Source: Syntrophomonas sp.
GTDB lineage: Bacteria > Bacillota > Syntrophomonadia > Syntrophomonadales > Syntrophomonadaceae
Reading direction: 5' to 3'
Assembly: GCA_016841245.1 (NCBI GenBank)
Contig: JAENZN010000029.1
Span: 1 to 41,705 of the forward strand
DNA length: 41,705 nt
In this document: positions 17,014 to 25,575 of the stretch, one piece after another
Position numbering within the stretch: position 1 is the stretch's first letter
How the letters are laid out: every line of letters starts with the position of its first letter
The notes under the pieces: generated by a model
The model's input: only the letters and a program-made list of their open reading frames with translations
The model's database searches: none
What the model was told of the DNA's origin: nothing
Program-made: the position numbers and the translations under genes

Positions 17014-18062
17014 GGGTTTCGCCTGTATACGTCCACGGCGATATCGGCAAAGGTCGCGGAACTATGATAGACCGCAGCTGCCATATCCAAAAGGGGGAAC
17101 AGCGCCACTGCTCCCGTACCTTCGCCCAACCTCATGTCCGCATTGAGAATGGGCTTTAAGTCCATGGCCTCGCAAAGCAGCCTGCCTGCCGGTTCCGCAC
17201 TGATATGGGAGGGAATAATATAGTCACGTACATGCGGATTCAACCGGACGGCGCACAGAGCCGCCACGGCAGAGATCACACCATCCATCACCATGGGTAC
17301 GCCGTATGCCGCACCCCCTAAAAACGCTCCTATCATGGCGGCGATGTCCAACCCGCCAAGCTTGCGAAGAATATCCAGCGGGTCGTCGGGATTGGGTTGG
17401 TTTCGTGTGATTGCACGCTCAATGACGGCTCGCTTGCGATCAAGTCCTTCATCTGTCAGACCAGCCCCCCGACCGGTTACCTCAGTGACCGATTTCTCAA
17501 GCAGGACACCTGCCATGGCGCTGGCTGTTGTGGTGTTGCCAATACCGGTTTCCCCTGTGGCAATCAGCCGGAATCCTTCATCTTTCTTTTGCCGCACCAG
17601 CTCGGCACCAAGTTCGATAGCCTTGACTGCCAACTCTCTGCTCATGGCGGCACTATTTGCGATATTCTCTGTGCCATGCGCAAGCTTTCGGTCAATCATA
17701 CCATTTACCGTGTCCCTCATTCCAACGTCTACCGGGAATACCTGTGCACCGCAGGCCTTGGCCATGACACAGACGCAGGATTTGCCAGCGGTCATCATTT
17801 GCGCAATAGCCGTGGTGACGTCGGCATTACTTTGGGCAACCCCCTCAGATACCACGCCATTATCAGCGCAGAACACCAGCACGCACTTTTTTTCGATATT
17901 AATATTCGCATTGGCGTATACCGCTGCAATGCGGGCAAGTAAAGTCTCCATTTGTCCCAAGCTGCCTACGGGCTTGGCAACCATGTCGAAGTGCTCAATG
18001 CAAGCGGTATACGCGGTATTTTCGATGGGACTAATGTGTTTGAGTAAGTCATCCATTTGCAT
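17010..18062 (-). CDS. cobT: Nicotinate-nucleotide--dimethylbenzimidazole phosphoribosyltransferase
   Basis: 350 residues. It activates the lower-ligand base to alpha-ribazole phosphate. Family marks: KPVGSLGQMETL near the N-terminus, VLVFCADNGVVSEGVAQSN, then GETGIGNTTTASAM, TGRGAGLTDEGL and GGLDIAAMIGAFLGGA. The catalytic glutamate sits in the GEGTGAVALFPLLD block near the C-terminus. The start at 18062 (or two codons later) follows AGAAAGG. No genes for making the base (bza or bluB) are visible in the window. It overlaps cbiA by 14 bases. Confidence 0.93.
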   Translation of the reverse strand: MQMDDLLKHISPIENTAYTACIEHFDMVAKPVGSLGQMETLLARIAAVYANANINIEKKCVLVFCADNGVVSEGVAQSNADVTTAIAQMMTAGKSCVCVMAKACGAQVFPVDVGMRDTVNGMIDRKLAHGTENIANSAAMSRELAVKAIELGAELVRQKKDEGFRLIATGETGIGNTTTASAMAGVLLEKSVTEVTGRGAGLTDEGLDRKRAVIERAITRNQPNPDDPLDILRKLGGLDIAAMIGAFLGGAAYGVPMVMDGVISAVAALCAVRLNPHVRDYIIPSHISAEPAGRLLCEAMDLKPILNADMRLGEGTGAVALFPLLDMAAAVYHSSATFADIAVDVYRRNP

Positions 18063-19374
18063 ATTTAATAGCCTTTCTGACAAAATTTTCGGCAAACACG
18101 GGGTTTGCATTTAAATACAGGTGAGGGAATCCGGCATACAGCGTCTGCGTCGTATGTACGCAAGGCCAGTTCCGCTCAGACCGCGGCTTTTCTGCAATAA
18201 AGTCAGCGCCGCAGGAAGTGCTCTCATAATAATGGAATTCGTGTGAGCGTATGCACTCACCGGCTGCGCAAAGAAGGTTGTCCTTTTTTGCGTACAGCGT
18301 GATGTAACCGAAGCGTTTAAGTTTTTCCGTTCTGTATGCATCGGCATGGATGACTCCCGCCATGGAGATGCCATCTAGCGTGTCATGCAAATAAAGGAAT
18401 CCGCCGCACTCGGCGATAGTCGAAATCCCCCCGAGTACCGCCGTACGTATGGCCTCAAGCATTGCAACGTTTCCAGACAGCGCTTCCAGATGCAGTTCAG
18501 GATATCCGCCGCAGAGGTAAAGCCCGCCAATGCCATTGGGTAGACTCGTATCGTTAAGCGGACTAAAAAAAACGAGCTCACATCCAAGCGCAGTCAACAG
18601 TTCAAGGTTTTCCTCGTATAGAAAACAAAAGGCTTCATCCCGAGCAACCGCAATACGTACGGAACCCAGTGGACGGAGGTCCTGTTCAGCAAAGTTCAGC
18701 GTGTCTGCGCCCGCCGCCAGCGCAAGGAGGCTGTCTATGTCGATATGTCTCTCAGCCAGCTCGCCGAGCAGGGCGAGCTTTTCCTCCATGTCAGTAATTT
18801 CTCCCGTCGTTATCAGGCCAAGATGACGGCTTTCGATGTAAGCTTTCTTCTCTTGCGGCAAAAAACCTAGCGGCTTTACTCCGATTTTCTCTGCGATGGA
18901 GCAAAGTCCCTCATAGAGCAAGGGGGATGCGTTATTGAAAATAACCCCTTGAATTCCGTTATCAGTCTTGTAAGTTGAAAAGCCTTTGAGCACCGCTCCG
19001 GCAGAGGCGTACATGCCCTTTGCGTCTACCACCAATACAACAGGGGTCCTGGTTTGCATCGCTACATCATACGCACTGTAAAGTCCTTCAGCGCCAACGC
19101 CGTCGTAATAGCCCATGGCCCCCTCGAGCAGCGAGACGCTGCCTGCGTGCGCCATAATCTGTCGATTTAGCTGCTCTTTGGTGCAGAAGAACGGATCAAG
19201 ATTGTAGGAAGGTACGCCGATGGCGCGGCGGTGGAACATTGGATCAATATAGTCTGGCCCGCATTTGAAAGCTGACGGATTTAGATCTCTGTTCTTCATC
19301 GCCTTAAGCAATGCACAGGTAATTGTCGTTTTACCGCAGCCGGAATGGGTACCTGCAATCAGTATCCTATTCAT
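18049..19374 (-). CDS. cbiA: Cobyrinate a,c-diamide synthase
   Basis: 441 residues. It amidates the a and c side chains of cobyrinate using glutamine and ATP. The N-terminal P-loop is AGTHSGCGKTTITCALL, with the substrate block FKCGPDYIDPMFH shortly after. The C-terminal glutaminase nucleophile lies in TIAECGGFLYL, and the histidine block is RSHEFHYYES. The start ATG 19374 is preceded by GGAGG and overlaps the cbiET stop by eight bases. Confidence 0.94.
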   Translation of the reverse strand: MNRILIAGTHSGCGKTTITCALLKAMKNRDLNPSAFKCGPDYIDPMFHRRAIGVPSYNLDPFFCTKEQLNRQIMAHAGSVSLLEGAMGYYDGVGAEGLYSAYDVAMQTRTPVVLVVDAKGMYASAGAVLKGFSTYKTDNGIQGVIFNNASPLLYEGLCSIAEKIGVKPLGFLPQEKKAYIESRHLGLITTGEITDMEEKLALLGELAERHIDIDSLLALAAGADTLNFAEQDLRPLGSVRIAVARDEAFCFLYEENLELLTALGCELVFFSPLNDTSLPNGIGGLYLCGGYPELHLEALSGNVAMLEAIRTAVLGGISTIAECGGFLYLHDTLDGISMAGVIHADAYRTEKLKRFGYITLYAKKDNLLCAAGECIRSHEFHYYESTSCGADFIAEKPRSERNWPCVHTTQTLYAGFPHLYLNANPVFAENFVRKAIKYANG

Positions 19375-20554
19375 TTTGACCTCCGCTGATTATGAATACA
19401 GGCGAGCCCGATTGCAGCATGTGCCGGTTTCCAATCGGTTTCGCACGCGTCACACCGATTTGTATAATATTGGGGATTATGCCATGCGCTTCGAAGCTTT
19501 GTGTCGCCTCGTGCAGCGTTTCCAGCGTGACAGCATTGATTACGATGTTAGCGCGCGGGTTTCTTTTAATTAGTACATCGAAGATCTCGCCGAGTTTGCC
19601 CGAACTCCCGCCGATAAAAGCTGCATCCATGGGAGGCAAGATAGCGAGTGCTTCAAGCGCCTCGCCCAATACGGGCGTCACATTCCCGATGTGAAAGGCG
19701 TGGCAGTTGGCTGACACAAGTTGAATTGCCTCCTCATTTTTATCCAGTGCATACACCTGTCCCTCGTAAGCGGCAAGCGCCATCTCGACTGTGACTGAGC
19801 CGGTTCCCGCGCCGATATCGCAGCACACCACTTTGGGGGAGATAGCAAGTCTGCTCATTGTCACGGCACGCACCTCAGCCTTTGTCATGGGTACATCTCC
19901 GCGTATGAATTCCTCATCGGGTATACCGAAGCGCACACGACTGTCATGTCCAAAATTCTCAATCAGAAGCACATTCAGGCCGCCTGTTCCGGTCGCACTA
20001 AGGCCGGACACCGGCAATGTCAGAATCCTCTCCTCCGGCAATCCTAAGTTTTCACCTATGTAAGCGTTGAGGCTCCCGAACCCAGCGTGGGTCAATTCAT
20101 CTCCAAGCTCCGCTATATTGCCGCCGGTCAGGGCAAACGTCAGGCTGTTACGGCGAACAATATCTACCAGGTTCGACTTTCGACCGTGGCAACTTACTGC
20201 TGTAACATCCTGCCATGGGCGCATAAGCCGGGCGAGGAAATAGCTCAGCGATGAAACCCCAGGGATCAGCGAAAGCTCACAGCCTTTAAGCACGGAGCAG
20301 AGTCCATCTGCCGCACTATAAAAGCCCGTATCTCCGGATACCAGTACGCAAAAGCTTTCATTCTCGCTCTCATTTAAAAAATGGGCCACCTTCTCCGGCG
20401 CATATTCGGCCAAGGAGGGTTTGCCTAAAGCCCTAAATTGTGCAATCAGCCTTGGTGCTCCGATAAGTATATCTGCCTTTTGCACGGCGCGTAGGCCTTC
20501 TGTTGTTAACGTATCAGCACTCATGCCAAGCCCAACGATTGTAACTTTCTTCAT
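19367..20554 (-). CDS. cbiET: Fused cobalt-precorrin-7 C5-methyltransferase / C15-methyltransferase (decarboxylating)
   Basis: 395 residues, a CbiE-CbiT fusion comparable to CobL of the aerobic pathway. Residues 1-200 form the CbiE tetrapyrrole methylase (VTIVGLGMSADTLT, LVSGDTGFYSAADGL, LIPGVSSLSYF). Residues 210-395 form the CbiT class-I methyltransferase (MTKAEVRAVTMSRLAI, CCDIGAGTGSVTVEMAL, AFIGGSSGKLGEI). Together they methylate C-5 and C-15 and remove the C-12 acetate carboxyl. It overlaps cbiJ and cbiA by a few bases. Confidence 0.93.
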   Translation of the reverse strand: MKKVTIVGLGMSADTLTTEGLRAVQKADILIGAPRLIAQFRALGKPSLAEYAPEKVAHFLNESENESFCVLVSGDTGFYSAADGLCSVLKGCELSLIPGVSSLSYFLARLMRPWQDVTAVSCHGRKSNLVDIVRRNSLTFALTGGNIAELGDELTHAGFGSLNAYIGENLGLPEERILTLPVSGLSATGTGGLNVLLIENFGHDSRVRFGIPDEEFIRGDVPMTKAEVRAVTMSRLAISPKVVCCDIGAGTGSVTVEMALAAYEGQVYALDKNEEAIQLVSANCHAFHIGNVTPVLGEALEALAILPPMDAAFIGGSSGKLGEIFDVLIKRNPRANIVINAVTLETLHEATQSFEAHGIIPNIIQIGVTRAKPIGNRHMLQSGSPVFIISGGQNE

Positions 20555-21303
20555 AAAGCATCCTCCTCAATCAGTTTAAGCATAGCGCTAAGCGTTAGTC
20601 CGGTTTCCTCACTGGGACGCGAGAGCAACGCTACAGTCATGGCACACTCGCGAGCAGCATCAATCTTCTCCAAATACCCGCCCGTCAAGCCTGATTCTTT
20701 TGTGAGCAGAATATCCGCTTTTGTTTCACGGAACATGGCAGCGTTGAGCTCCCTTGAAAAAGGCCCCTGCATACAGATAACGTGCCTGGCAGGAAAACCT
20801 GCCCTAAGGCAGGCCGAAAGCCCCGCCGTATCGGGGAGTATGCGGAGCCATAAGCGCTCCCTATAACCTTCTATCACAGAGAGGGCAGCGGCCTCCTTTG
20901 TGCCAAGCGTAGAAAAAATCGTACCGCGCTGGTCCTTGAGCCAGCTGATGAGTCCGTTCATATGGGGGAAAATTACACAACCTTCGTTATCTAATGTTTC
21001 ACGGAGAAGGCGAAGATGTTTTGTACCGACTTTTTTACAGGCGGTGCTAATATTGTCGCTGACCTGGTTGGCATAGGGATGTGTGGCGTCTATAACCAGG
21101 CGAGGGTTTTCCGTTTTGAATAACTTTTCCATCGCCGCTTTATCAAGCCTTCCCATGTGCACATGTAGAGTTTCCTGTGGAGTCAAAAGCATTTCCCCGT
21201 ATTCCGTTGCGATGCACACAATAGTTTCTATTTGTTTTTTGCTGAGAAGTTCGCAAAGCTCTCTTCCTTCTGTTGTTCCGCCGAACAGGACGATCTCAGT
21301 CAA
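20551..21303 (-). CDS. cbiJ: Cobalt-precorrin-6A reductase
   Basis: 250 residues. It reduces the ring of (cobalt-)precorrin-6A with NAD(P)H. Family marks: IVLFGGTTEGRELCELL at the N-terminus, LVIDATHPYANQVSDNI at about 75, and near the C-terminus LLTKESGLTGGYLEKIDAA. The start is TTG 21303, inside the end of cbiH, with AAGGGGG eight bases upstream. The stop overlaps cbiET in ATGA. Confidence 0.92.
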   Translation of the reverse strand: MTEIVLFGGTTEGRELCELLSKKQIETIVCIATEYGEMLLTPQETLHVHMGRLDKAAMEKLFKTENPRLVIDATHPYANQVSDNISTACKKVGTKHLRLLRETLDNEGCVIFPHMNGLISWLKDQRGTIFSTLGTKEAAALSVIEGYRERLWLRILPDTAGLSACLRAGFPARHVICMQGPFSRELNAAMFRETKADILLTKESGLTGGYLEKIDAARECAMTVALLSRPSEETGLTLSAMLKLIEEDAL

Positions 21304-22027
21304 ATCGATACCCCCTTGGAGTCACCATTTTCCCGTTTACCATTTTGGTTTGAGCATTGCCAATAAAAACAGTGGTAAACATGTCCACCTGCTTCCGGCT
21401 AAGTTGTTCAAGGGGCATTATTTCTGTGTGCTGCCCCTCGCGGCCGATGTTACGCACAAGACCGCAGACGGTTTCAGGTGATCTGTGTCTCAGAAGAATC
21501 TCACAGGCCTTTTGCAGGTAATCAAGCCGTTTTTTACTGGCCGGATTATACAAGGCAATGCAAAAATCCGCAATAGCCGCACAGGAAAGCCTTTTTTCTA
21601 TAACCTCCCACGGCGTCAGCAGATCGGAAAGGCTGATAACGGCAAAATCATGAGTCAACGGAGCACCCAGCACGGCAGACCCTGCAAGGGCAGCCGTCAC
21701 GCCGGGGACTACCTCAATCTCTATAATGGGGAATTCTTCTGAAAGCTCGTAGATAAGCCCCGCCATACCATAGACCCCTGCGTCTCCGCTGCACACGACC
21801 GCAACGGTTTCGCCTTTCGCCGCAAGCGAAAGCGCCGCTCGGCAACGTTCAGTCTCACGGGTCATGGGAGTGTCCAGCGTGCGCTTCTCAGGATAAAGCG
21901 GCGCAACCAATTCAATATATCTGGAGTAACCGACAATTACGTCTGATTGTTCAATAGCATCACGACAGGCAGCCGTCATATTTTTTGTGTCACCCGGTCC
22001 AATTCCCACTACATACAGTTTTTTCAT
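21296..22027 (-). CDS. cbiH: Precorrin-3B / cobalt-factor III C17-methyltransferase
   Basis: 243 residues, tetrapyrrole methylase fold. It methylates C-17 and drives ring contraction. VVGIGPGDTKNMT at the N-terminus, then VIVGYSRYIELV, VCSGDAGVYGMAGL, VVPGVTAALAGSAVLGAPL and IALYNPASKKR are typical of CbiH/CobJ. It has the single-domain length, without the extra Fe-S domain seen in longer CbiH60-type proteins. The start ATG overlaps the cbiG stop as ATGA. Confidence 0.93.
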   Translation of the reverse strand: MKKLYVVGIGPGDTKNMTAACRDAIEQSDVIVGYSRYIELVAPLYPEKRTLDTPMTRETERCRAALSLAAKGETVAVVCSGDAGVYGMAGLIYELSEEFPIIEIEVVPGVTAALAGSAVLGAPLTHDFAVISLSDLLTPWEVIEKRLSCAAIADFCIALYNPASKKRLDYLQKACEILLRHRSPETVCGLVRNIGREGQHTEIMPLEQLSRKQVDMFTTVFIGNAQTKMVNGKMVTPRGYRFD

Positions 22028-23037
22028 GTTTTGTTTTCCTCTTCAAAGCAGATTGTATATGGCGAGATGGCGAGAGCCATAGTCACGCCATTTCCCGCAT
22101 TTTTACCTGTAAGCAACCGCCCGCCTTCTCCGCTGCCAAGAACCGCGCTGCGCTCGCAGACATTGTCCACACCCGTTACCTGTTTTACAAATGCGGATGC
22201 GGTATATATTCCGGGAACCGCCATCAGTTCTTGCGCCGAGAAAGTCTCGTAGGGCAGTGAGTGTATGCGACAAAACTCCAAAATACCCGGCTCCTGAGCT
22301 TTCAAATCAATGCTGCACACACGTACGATGGAGAGTGGATGACAGCTTGATTTCTTTAACATAAGTTCGTAAGCCCGCTCTATACTTTCTGTGGTTACGC
22401 CCTTTTTACAGCCTATGCCCAGTGTGATGACAGGAGGAACCAGCTTGAGTGCTGCCTCACTTCCGCGGGTACGATAGGTGATAAGTATATCGCCGCCTTT
22501 ATCACGGAGCTGGATACCTTCCGGCAATCGACCTACTACCGGAAATGAGCATTTGATTCCAATTTTTACACCAGCCAGCAGACGAGTCGAAATCCATTTT
22601 ATACGCTCGGGATTGGCTATTTTAAGACCGCGCTTTGCTGCCCAGGCGTCGATGGCAAACACGCCGTTTCCATCGGTTGCGGTTGTAACAATGGGCATCG
22701 CTCCAAGAAAGCGAGCGAGGTTGACCGTCAGATCGTTGGCACCGCCGATATGTCCGGATAACAGCGAAACGGCAAAATTTGCAAGTTCATCAATTACAAT
22801 CACGGCTGGATCATCTGTTTTGCCAGCCAAAAATGGGGCTATTGCGCGGACAGCTATGCCGCAGGAGCCGATAAAGATGAGCGCGTCATGCTCAAAATGT
22901 GCTTTCGTCCATTCTGTGAGCTGCCCTTGCCCGCAGCGGGTAAGATCAGACGCAACGCCGTTTTGTACAAAATACGACATGACCCGCTGTCCCAGAGCAT
23001 GACCTCGCTCGCTGAATGCGATCACAGAGGCGTTCAT
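22024..23037 (-). CDS. cbiG: Cobalt-precorrin-5A hydrolase
   Basis: 337 residues. It opens the delta-lactone of cobalt-precorrin-5A and releases acetaldehyde, a step specific to the cobalt-early route. FIGSCGIAVRAIAPFL at about 55 and SLLSGHIGGANDLTVNLA at about 92-110 are the family marks. The C-terminal CbiG domain starts at about 215 with LGIGCKKGVTTESIERA and ends with the SAVLGSGEGGRLL region. It overlaps cbiF and cbiH by four bases each. Confidence 0.93.
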   Translation of the reverse strand: MNASVIAFSERGHALGQRVMSYFVQNGVASDLTRCGQGQLTEWTKAHFEHDALIFIGSCGIAVRAIAPFLAGKTDDPAVIVIDELANFAVSLLSGHIGGANDLTVNLARFLGAMPIVTTATDGNGVFAIDAWAAKRGLKIANPERIKWISTRLLAGVKIGIKCSFPVVGRLPEGIQLRDKGGDILITYRTRGSEAALKLVPPVITLGIGCKKGVTTESIERAYELMLKKSSCHPLSIVRVCSIDLKAQEPGILEFCRIHSLPYETFSAQELMAVPGIYTASAFVKQVTGVDNVCERSAVLGSGEGGRLLTGKNAGNGVTMALAISPYTICFEEENKT

Positions 23038-23792
23038 GCTTTCTCTCCCTGACGAAAGGCGGTGGTAAACGTCGGGTCATACAATTTCGATAGCTCATAA
23101 TCATTCCCCAGAAAGCCGCCCACCAGAATGAGAGCGAGGTTTGAAACACCACTTTGCGCCGAAGTCCTGGCCAGGGTGCCCACCGTGCAGCGAAACACCT
23201 TCTCATCCGGCCAGCTTGCCTTATACACAATAGCAGCAGGCGTATCCTTACTGTATCCGCCCAAAAGCAGCTCGCGCTGCAAATCTTCCGTCATTCCAGC
23301 ACTCAGGAATATCACCATTGTCGCTCCATGCGCTGCGAAAGACGCGATGTTTTCTTGCTCCGGTACAGGCGTTTTTCCCTTTATACGGGTAATAATAACG
23401 CTCTGGCTCACCTGCGGCAGGGTGTATTCAGCTTTCAGCGCTGCCGCTGCGCCGCAAAAGCTGGATACGCCAGGGCATATGTCGTATGGCACGTCCTCCG
23501 CCTCAAGCCGGTCCATCTGTTCGCGGATTGCTCCATAGATCGATGGGTCGCCTGTATGCAATCGCACTGCTGTCTTTCCCTCGCGGTGCACATGGAGCAG
23601 AACGGTAATGACCTCGTCAAGGGTCATTTTGGCGCTATTGCGTATTTCGCAGTCTTTTTTTGCAAAATCTAAAAGCGCCGGATTAACCAGCGACCCGGTA
23701 TACACGATGGCATCGGCTGTTTTGAGAAGCTCGGCGCCGCGCAGGGTGATAAGATCCGGTGCTCCGGGGCCGGCGCCAACAAAATGGATCAT
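23034..23792 (-). CDS. cbiF: Cobalt-precorrin-4 C11-methyltransferase
   Basis: 252 residues. HFVGAGPGAPDLITLRGAEL at the N-terminus, IVYTGSLVNPALL, LHTGDPSIYGAIREQM and CPGVSSFCGAAAAL are typical of CbiF/CobM. I start at ATG 23792 because GGAGG lies eight bases before it; the in-frame ATG at 23807 is itself part of that ribosome site. The ATGA overlap with the cbiD stop fits coupled translation. Confidence 0.93.
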   Translation of the reverse strand: MIHFVGAGPGAPDLITLRGAELLKTADAIVYTGSLVNPALLDFAKKDCEIRNSAKMTLDEVITVLLHVHREGKTAVRLHTGDPSIYGAIREQMDRLEAEDVPYDICPGVSSFCGAAAALKAEYTLPQVSQSVIITRIKGKTPVPEQENIASFAAHGATMVIFLSAGMTEDLQRELLLGGYSKDTPAAIVYKASWPDEKVFRCTVGTLARTSAQSGVSNLALILVGGFLGNDYELSKLYDPTFTTAFRQGEKA

Positions 23793-24928
23793 TCTTTTAT
23801 CCTCCATATATTCATAAGATCATTTGCGTTGTCACTTTTAATAAGTACGTTGTTTAACAGCTGTGTATTGGTAAAACAGAGATAACCGATGGTAACATGC
23901 TCCGGGAGGCGTCTGCCCAGACAGGCATCTATTCGTTTTCCAAGCTGGGCCATAGTCTTTTCAAGCAGACCAGCTTCCCAGATCAGCATTAGAGCTGCGT
24001 CGGTGGTAGCGCTGTCCAAAATGCCCCTGAGCAGAGGAAGCTGAGCCCCTGCCGTGAGCGCACATGCCAGCAGTGTTTCCATCCGCCCGTCCCCGAAGGA
24101 GGAATGGGTGTTGACTGCACCGATGCCCAGCTTTACCAGCTTGCCTATATGCCCAACCAGCAGTATCCGGCTAAAACCCAACTCAACCGCACCGTCGATA
24201 GCGTCTCCGATGAAGTTTGAGCAATTTACATGGCTTTTCATGGAGAGTCCAAGGCTCTTATGCGAAAAGGTCTCGCCATAATTGCCAGGGGTGAGCAGCA
24301 CATCGCACATCCCCGAAGCTTTAAGCTGCCTGAGCTCAAGACGGACTGTGTCCATTATTGCCTGATTACTCATGGGCTCTACAATACCCGTAGTTCCTAT
24401 TACGGAAATTCCACCCTCTATCCCTAATCGAGGGTTAAAAGTGCGTTTTGCCAATTCCTCACCGCCGGGGATGGAAATAACGACGGAAAAACCGCCTTGA
24501 TATCCGTATTTTTCCGCCACCTTAAGCAGCTCCCCGGTAATCATCTCACGTGGTACGCTGTTGATCGCTGCGGCACCCACCGGTTGATCAAGTCCAGGCT
24601 TGGTCACTCGACCTACGCCTTTGCCCCCGTCGATGGTTATCCCATGGGAAATCCTTTTGACCCGAGAGAAGATAAGCGCCCCATCTGTCACATCCGGGTC
24701 ATCGCCCGAATCTTTCCGGATTGCGCAGCTTGCATAATCATCGGCAAGTTGGATATCCAACACATCCAGCGTCAGGACAATGCCCTTCAGCGTGGTGATT
24801 GATACCCTGTCTACCGGAGCGCCGCAAAGAAGCATAATCCCGGCTGCTTTCGCCGCAGCCGCAGCACATGCGCCGGTAGTATAACCGCAGCGCAGTAATT
24901 TTCCTTTTACGTTTCGTATCTGTTCCAT
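23789..24928 (-). CDS. cbiD: Cobalt-precorrin-5B C1-methyltransferase
   Basis: 379 residues and first gene of the operon. It methylates C-1 with S-adenosylmethionine. LRCGYTTGACAAAAAKAA at 12-29 is the family signature; ITIDGGKGVGRVTKPGL, GTTGIVEPMSNQA and INTHSS-like VNTHSSFGDGRMETL follow. The start at ATG 24928 matches the family's usual N-terminus. The ribosome site (GGGGG at 24941-24937) lies in the 3' arm of the terminator hairpin directly upstream, so the riboswitch could act on translation as well as transcription. Confidence 0.94.
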   Translation of the reverse strand: MEQIRNVKGKLLRCGYTTGACAAAAAKAAGIMLLCGAPVDRVSITTLKGIVLTLDVLDIQLADDYASCAIRKDSGDDPDVTDGALIFSRVKRISHGITIDGGKGVGRVTKPGLDQPVGAAAINSVPREMITGELLKVAEKYGYQGGFSVVISIPGGEELAKRTFNPRLGIEGGISVIGTTGIVEPMSNQAIMDTVRLELRQLKASGMCDVLLTPGNYGETFSHKSLGLSMKSHVNCSNFIGDAIDGAVELGFSRILLVGHIGKLVKLGIGAVNTHSSFGDGRMETLLACALTAGAQLPLLRGILDSATTDAALMLIWEAGLLEKTMAQLGKRIDACLGRRLPEHVTIGYLCFTNTQLLNNVLIKSDNANDLMNIWRIKE

Positions 24929-24930
24929 AT

Positions 24931-24960
24931 AAAAAACCCCCGGCGTCGAAGCGCCGAGGG
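24931..24960 (-). terminator. Riboswitch-controlled terminator in front of cbiD
   Basis: On the minus strand CCCTCGGCG (24960-24952), loop CTTCGA, CGCCGGGGG and TTTTTT form a nine-pair stem (one G-U) followed by six T residues. It ends three bases before the cbiD ATG. Its 3' arm contains the only plausible ribosome site of cbiD. Confidence 0.85.
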
Positions 24961-24974
24961 CTAATTTATAAGAG

Positions 24975-25085
24975 AAACGGGTTCTCACTTAAATCATATC
25001 CTTCGGTGCCCGCAAAGGAATATGAATCCTGGTAACCCGGCTTTTACGGTAACGGACTTGCGAGGGAATTTCACCCTGCTTCCCC
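24975..25085 (-). ncRNA. Cobalamin riboswitch, compact (class-II-like) form, for the cbiD operon
   Basis: The minus-strand leader reads GGGGAAGCAGGGTGAAATTC, then CCTCGCAAGTCCGTTACCGT, then AAAAGCCGGGTTACCAGGAT. These correspond to the B12-riboswitch P4/P5 region and the B12-box strand. The long P7-P11 side arm found in standard cobalamin riboswitches is absent; only about four bases separate the ACCGT and GCCGG blocks. A following hairpin (CATATTCCTT...AAGGATATG) presents CGGGC in its loop, which can pair with GTCCG of the L5 region (one G-U) as the expected kissing interaction. This suggests the smaller class often linked to methyl- or aquocobalamin binding; ligand preference is inferred. 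Confidence 0.8.
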
Positions 25086-25101
25086 AGTTTTATTTAAAAT
25101 C

Positions 25102-25161
25102 AGTATGAATGAAAACCACATGCTTGTCAAATTGACAATATGATTTTTCCAATGATATACT
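25102..25161. promoter_or_regulatory. Back-to-back divergent promoters for the B12 synthesis and import operons
   Basis: Minus strand: -35 TTGACA (25130-25125), 17-base spacer, -10 CATACT (25107-25102). Plus strand: -35 TTGACA (25132-25137), 18-base spacer, -10 TATACT (25156-25161). The two -35 boxes are separated by one base and form the palindrome TTGTCAAATTGACAA. Each transcript begins shortly before its own cobalamin riboswitch. Confidence 0.75.
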
Positions 25162-25177
25162 TACTTAAAATTGAATA

Positions 25178-25375
25178 TCGGAATCAGGTCATGGAAGTTG
25201 GGTGTGAATCCCACGCAAGGCCGTTGCTGTAATTCACTGATACTTTGGCAAAAGTCACTGGGATAAATTCCGGGAAGGCGCCAGGGTTGCGTTCTTAAGT
25301 GGACGCTGGTGATAAGCCAGAATACTTGCCTGTTTCCTGCCGCACGATTTGTGCGGTGCATACAGCCCTGCGGAC
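25178..25375 (+). ncRNA. Cobalamin riboswitch, full-size form, for the cbiK-import operon
   Basis: The plus-strand leader contains GAAGTTGGGTGTGAATCCCA, then CGCAAGGCCGTTGCTGTAA, the side-arm elements AAAGTCACTGGG and GGGAAGGCGCCAGGGT, and the B12 box GATAAGCCAGAATACTTGCC. Order and spacing match a standard (class-I, adenosylcobalamin-type) cobalamin riboswitch including the P7-P11 arm. The CCGCAC/GTGCGG hairpin after the B12 box completes the regulatory domain. The terminator at 25447 follows. Confidence 0.9.
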
Positions 25376-25446
25376 TACCGGGGTCATGGATGAGAATGAG
25401 GTATACTTGCCCTTATGAAAGTGTATCTCGGTTTCGTATGTAAACG

Positions 25447-25477
25447 AACGTCTGCAAGCAATGCGGACGTTTTTTTG
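25447..25477 (+). terminator. Riboswitch-controlled terminator in front of cbiK
   Basis: AACGTCTGCA, a short loop (about five bases), TGCGGACGTT and a T-run give a ten-pair stem with one G-U. It sits 100 bases before the cbiK start. An upstream TTTCGT/ACGAA pairing overlapping the stem base could be the competing structure. Confidence 0.85.
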
Positions 25478-25575
25478 GTTTGTCTCCGGCTGTATTTTTG
25501 CTGAGGGGTTATTTACGGCAAAACTAATCATCAGCGATAATATCAAACAAAACTGTAAAAAAGGAGAATAAGAAA

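Noticed and set aside
17293-18114. Long plus-strand frame (273 codons) opposite cobT
   Set aside because: It is a Ser/Pro-rich antisense shadow of a GC-rich coding region with no motif, ribosome site or promoter.
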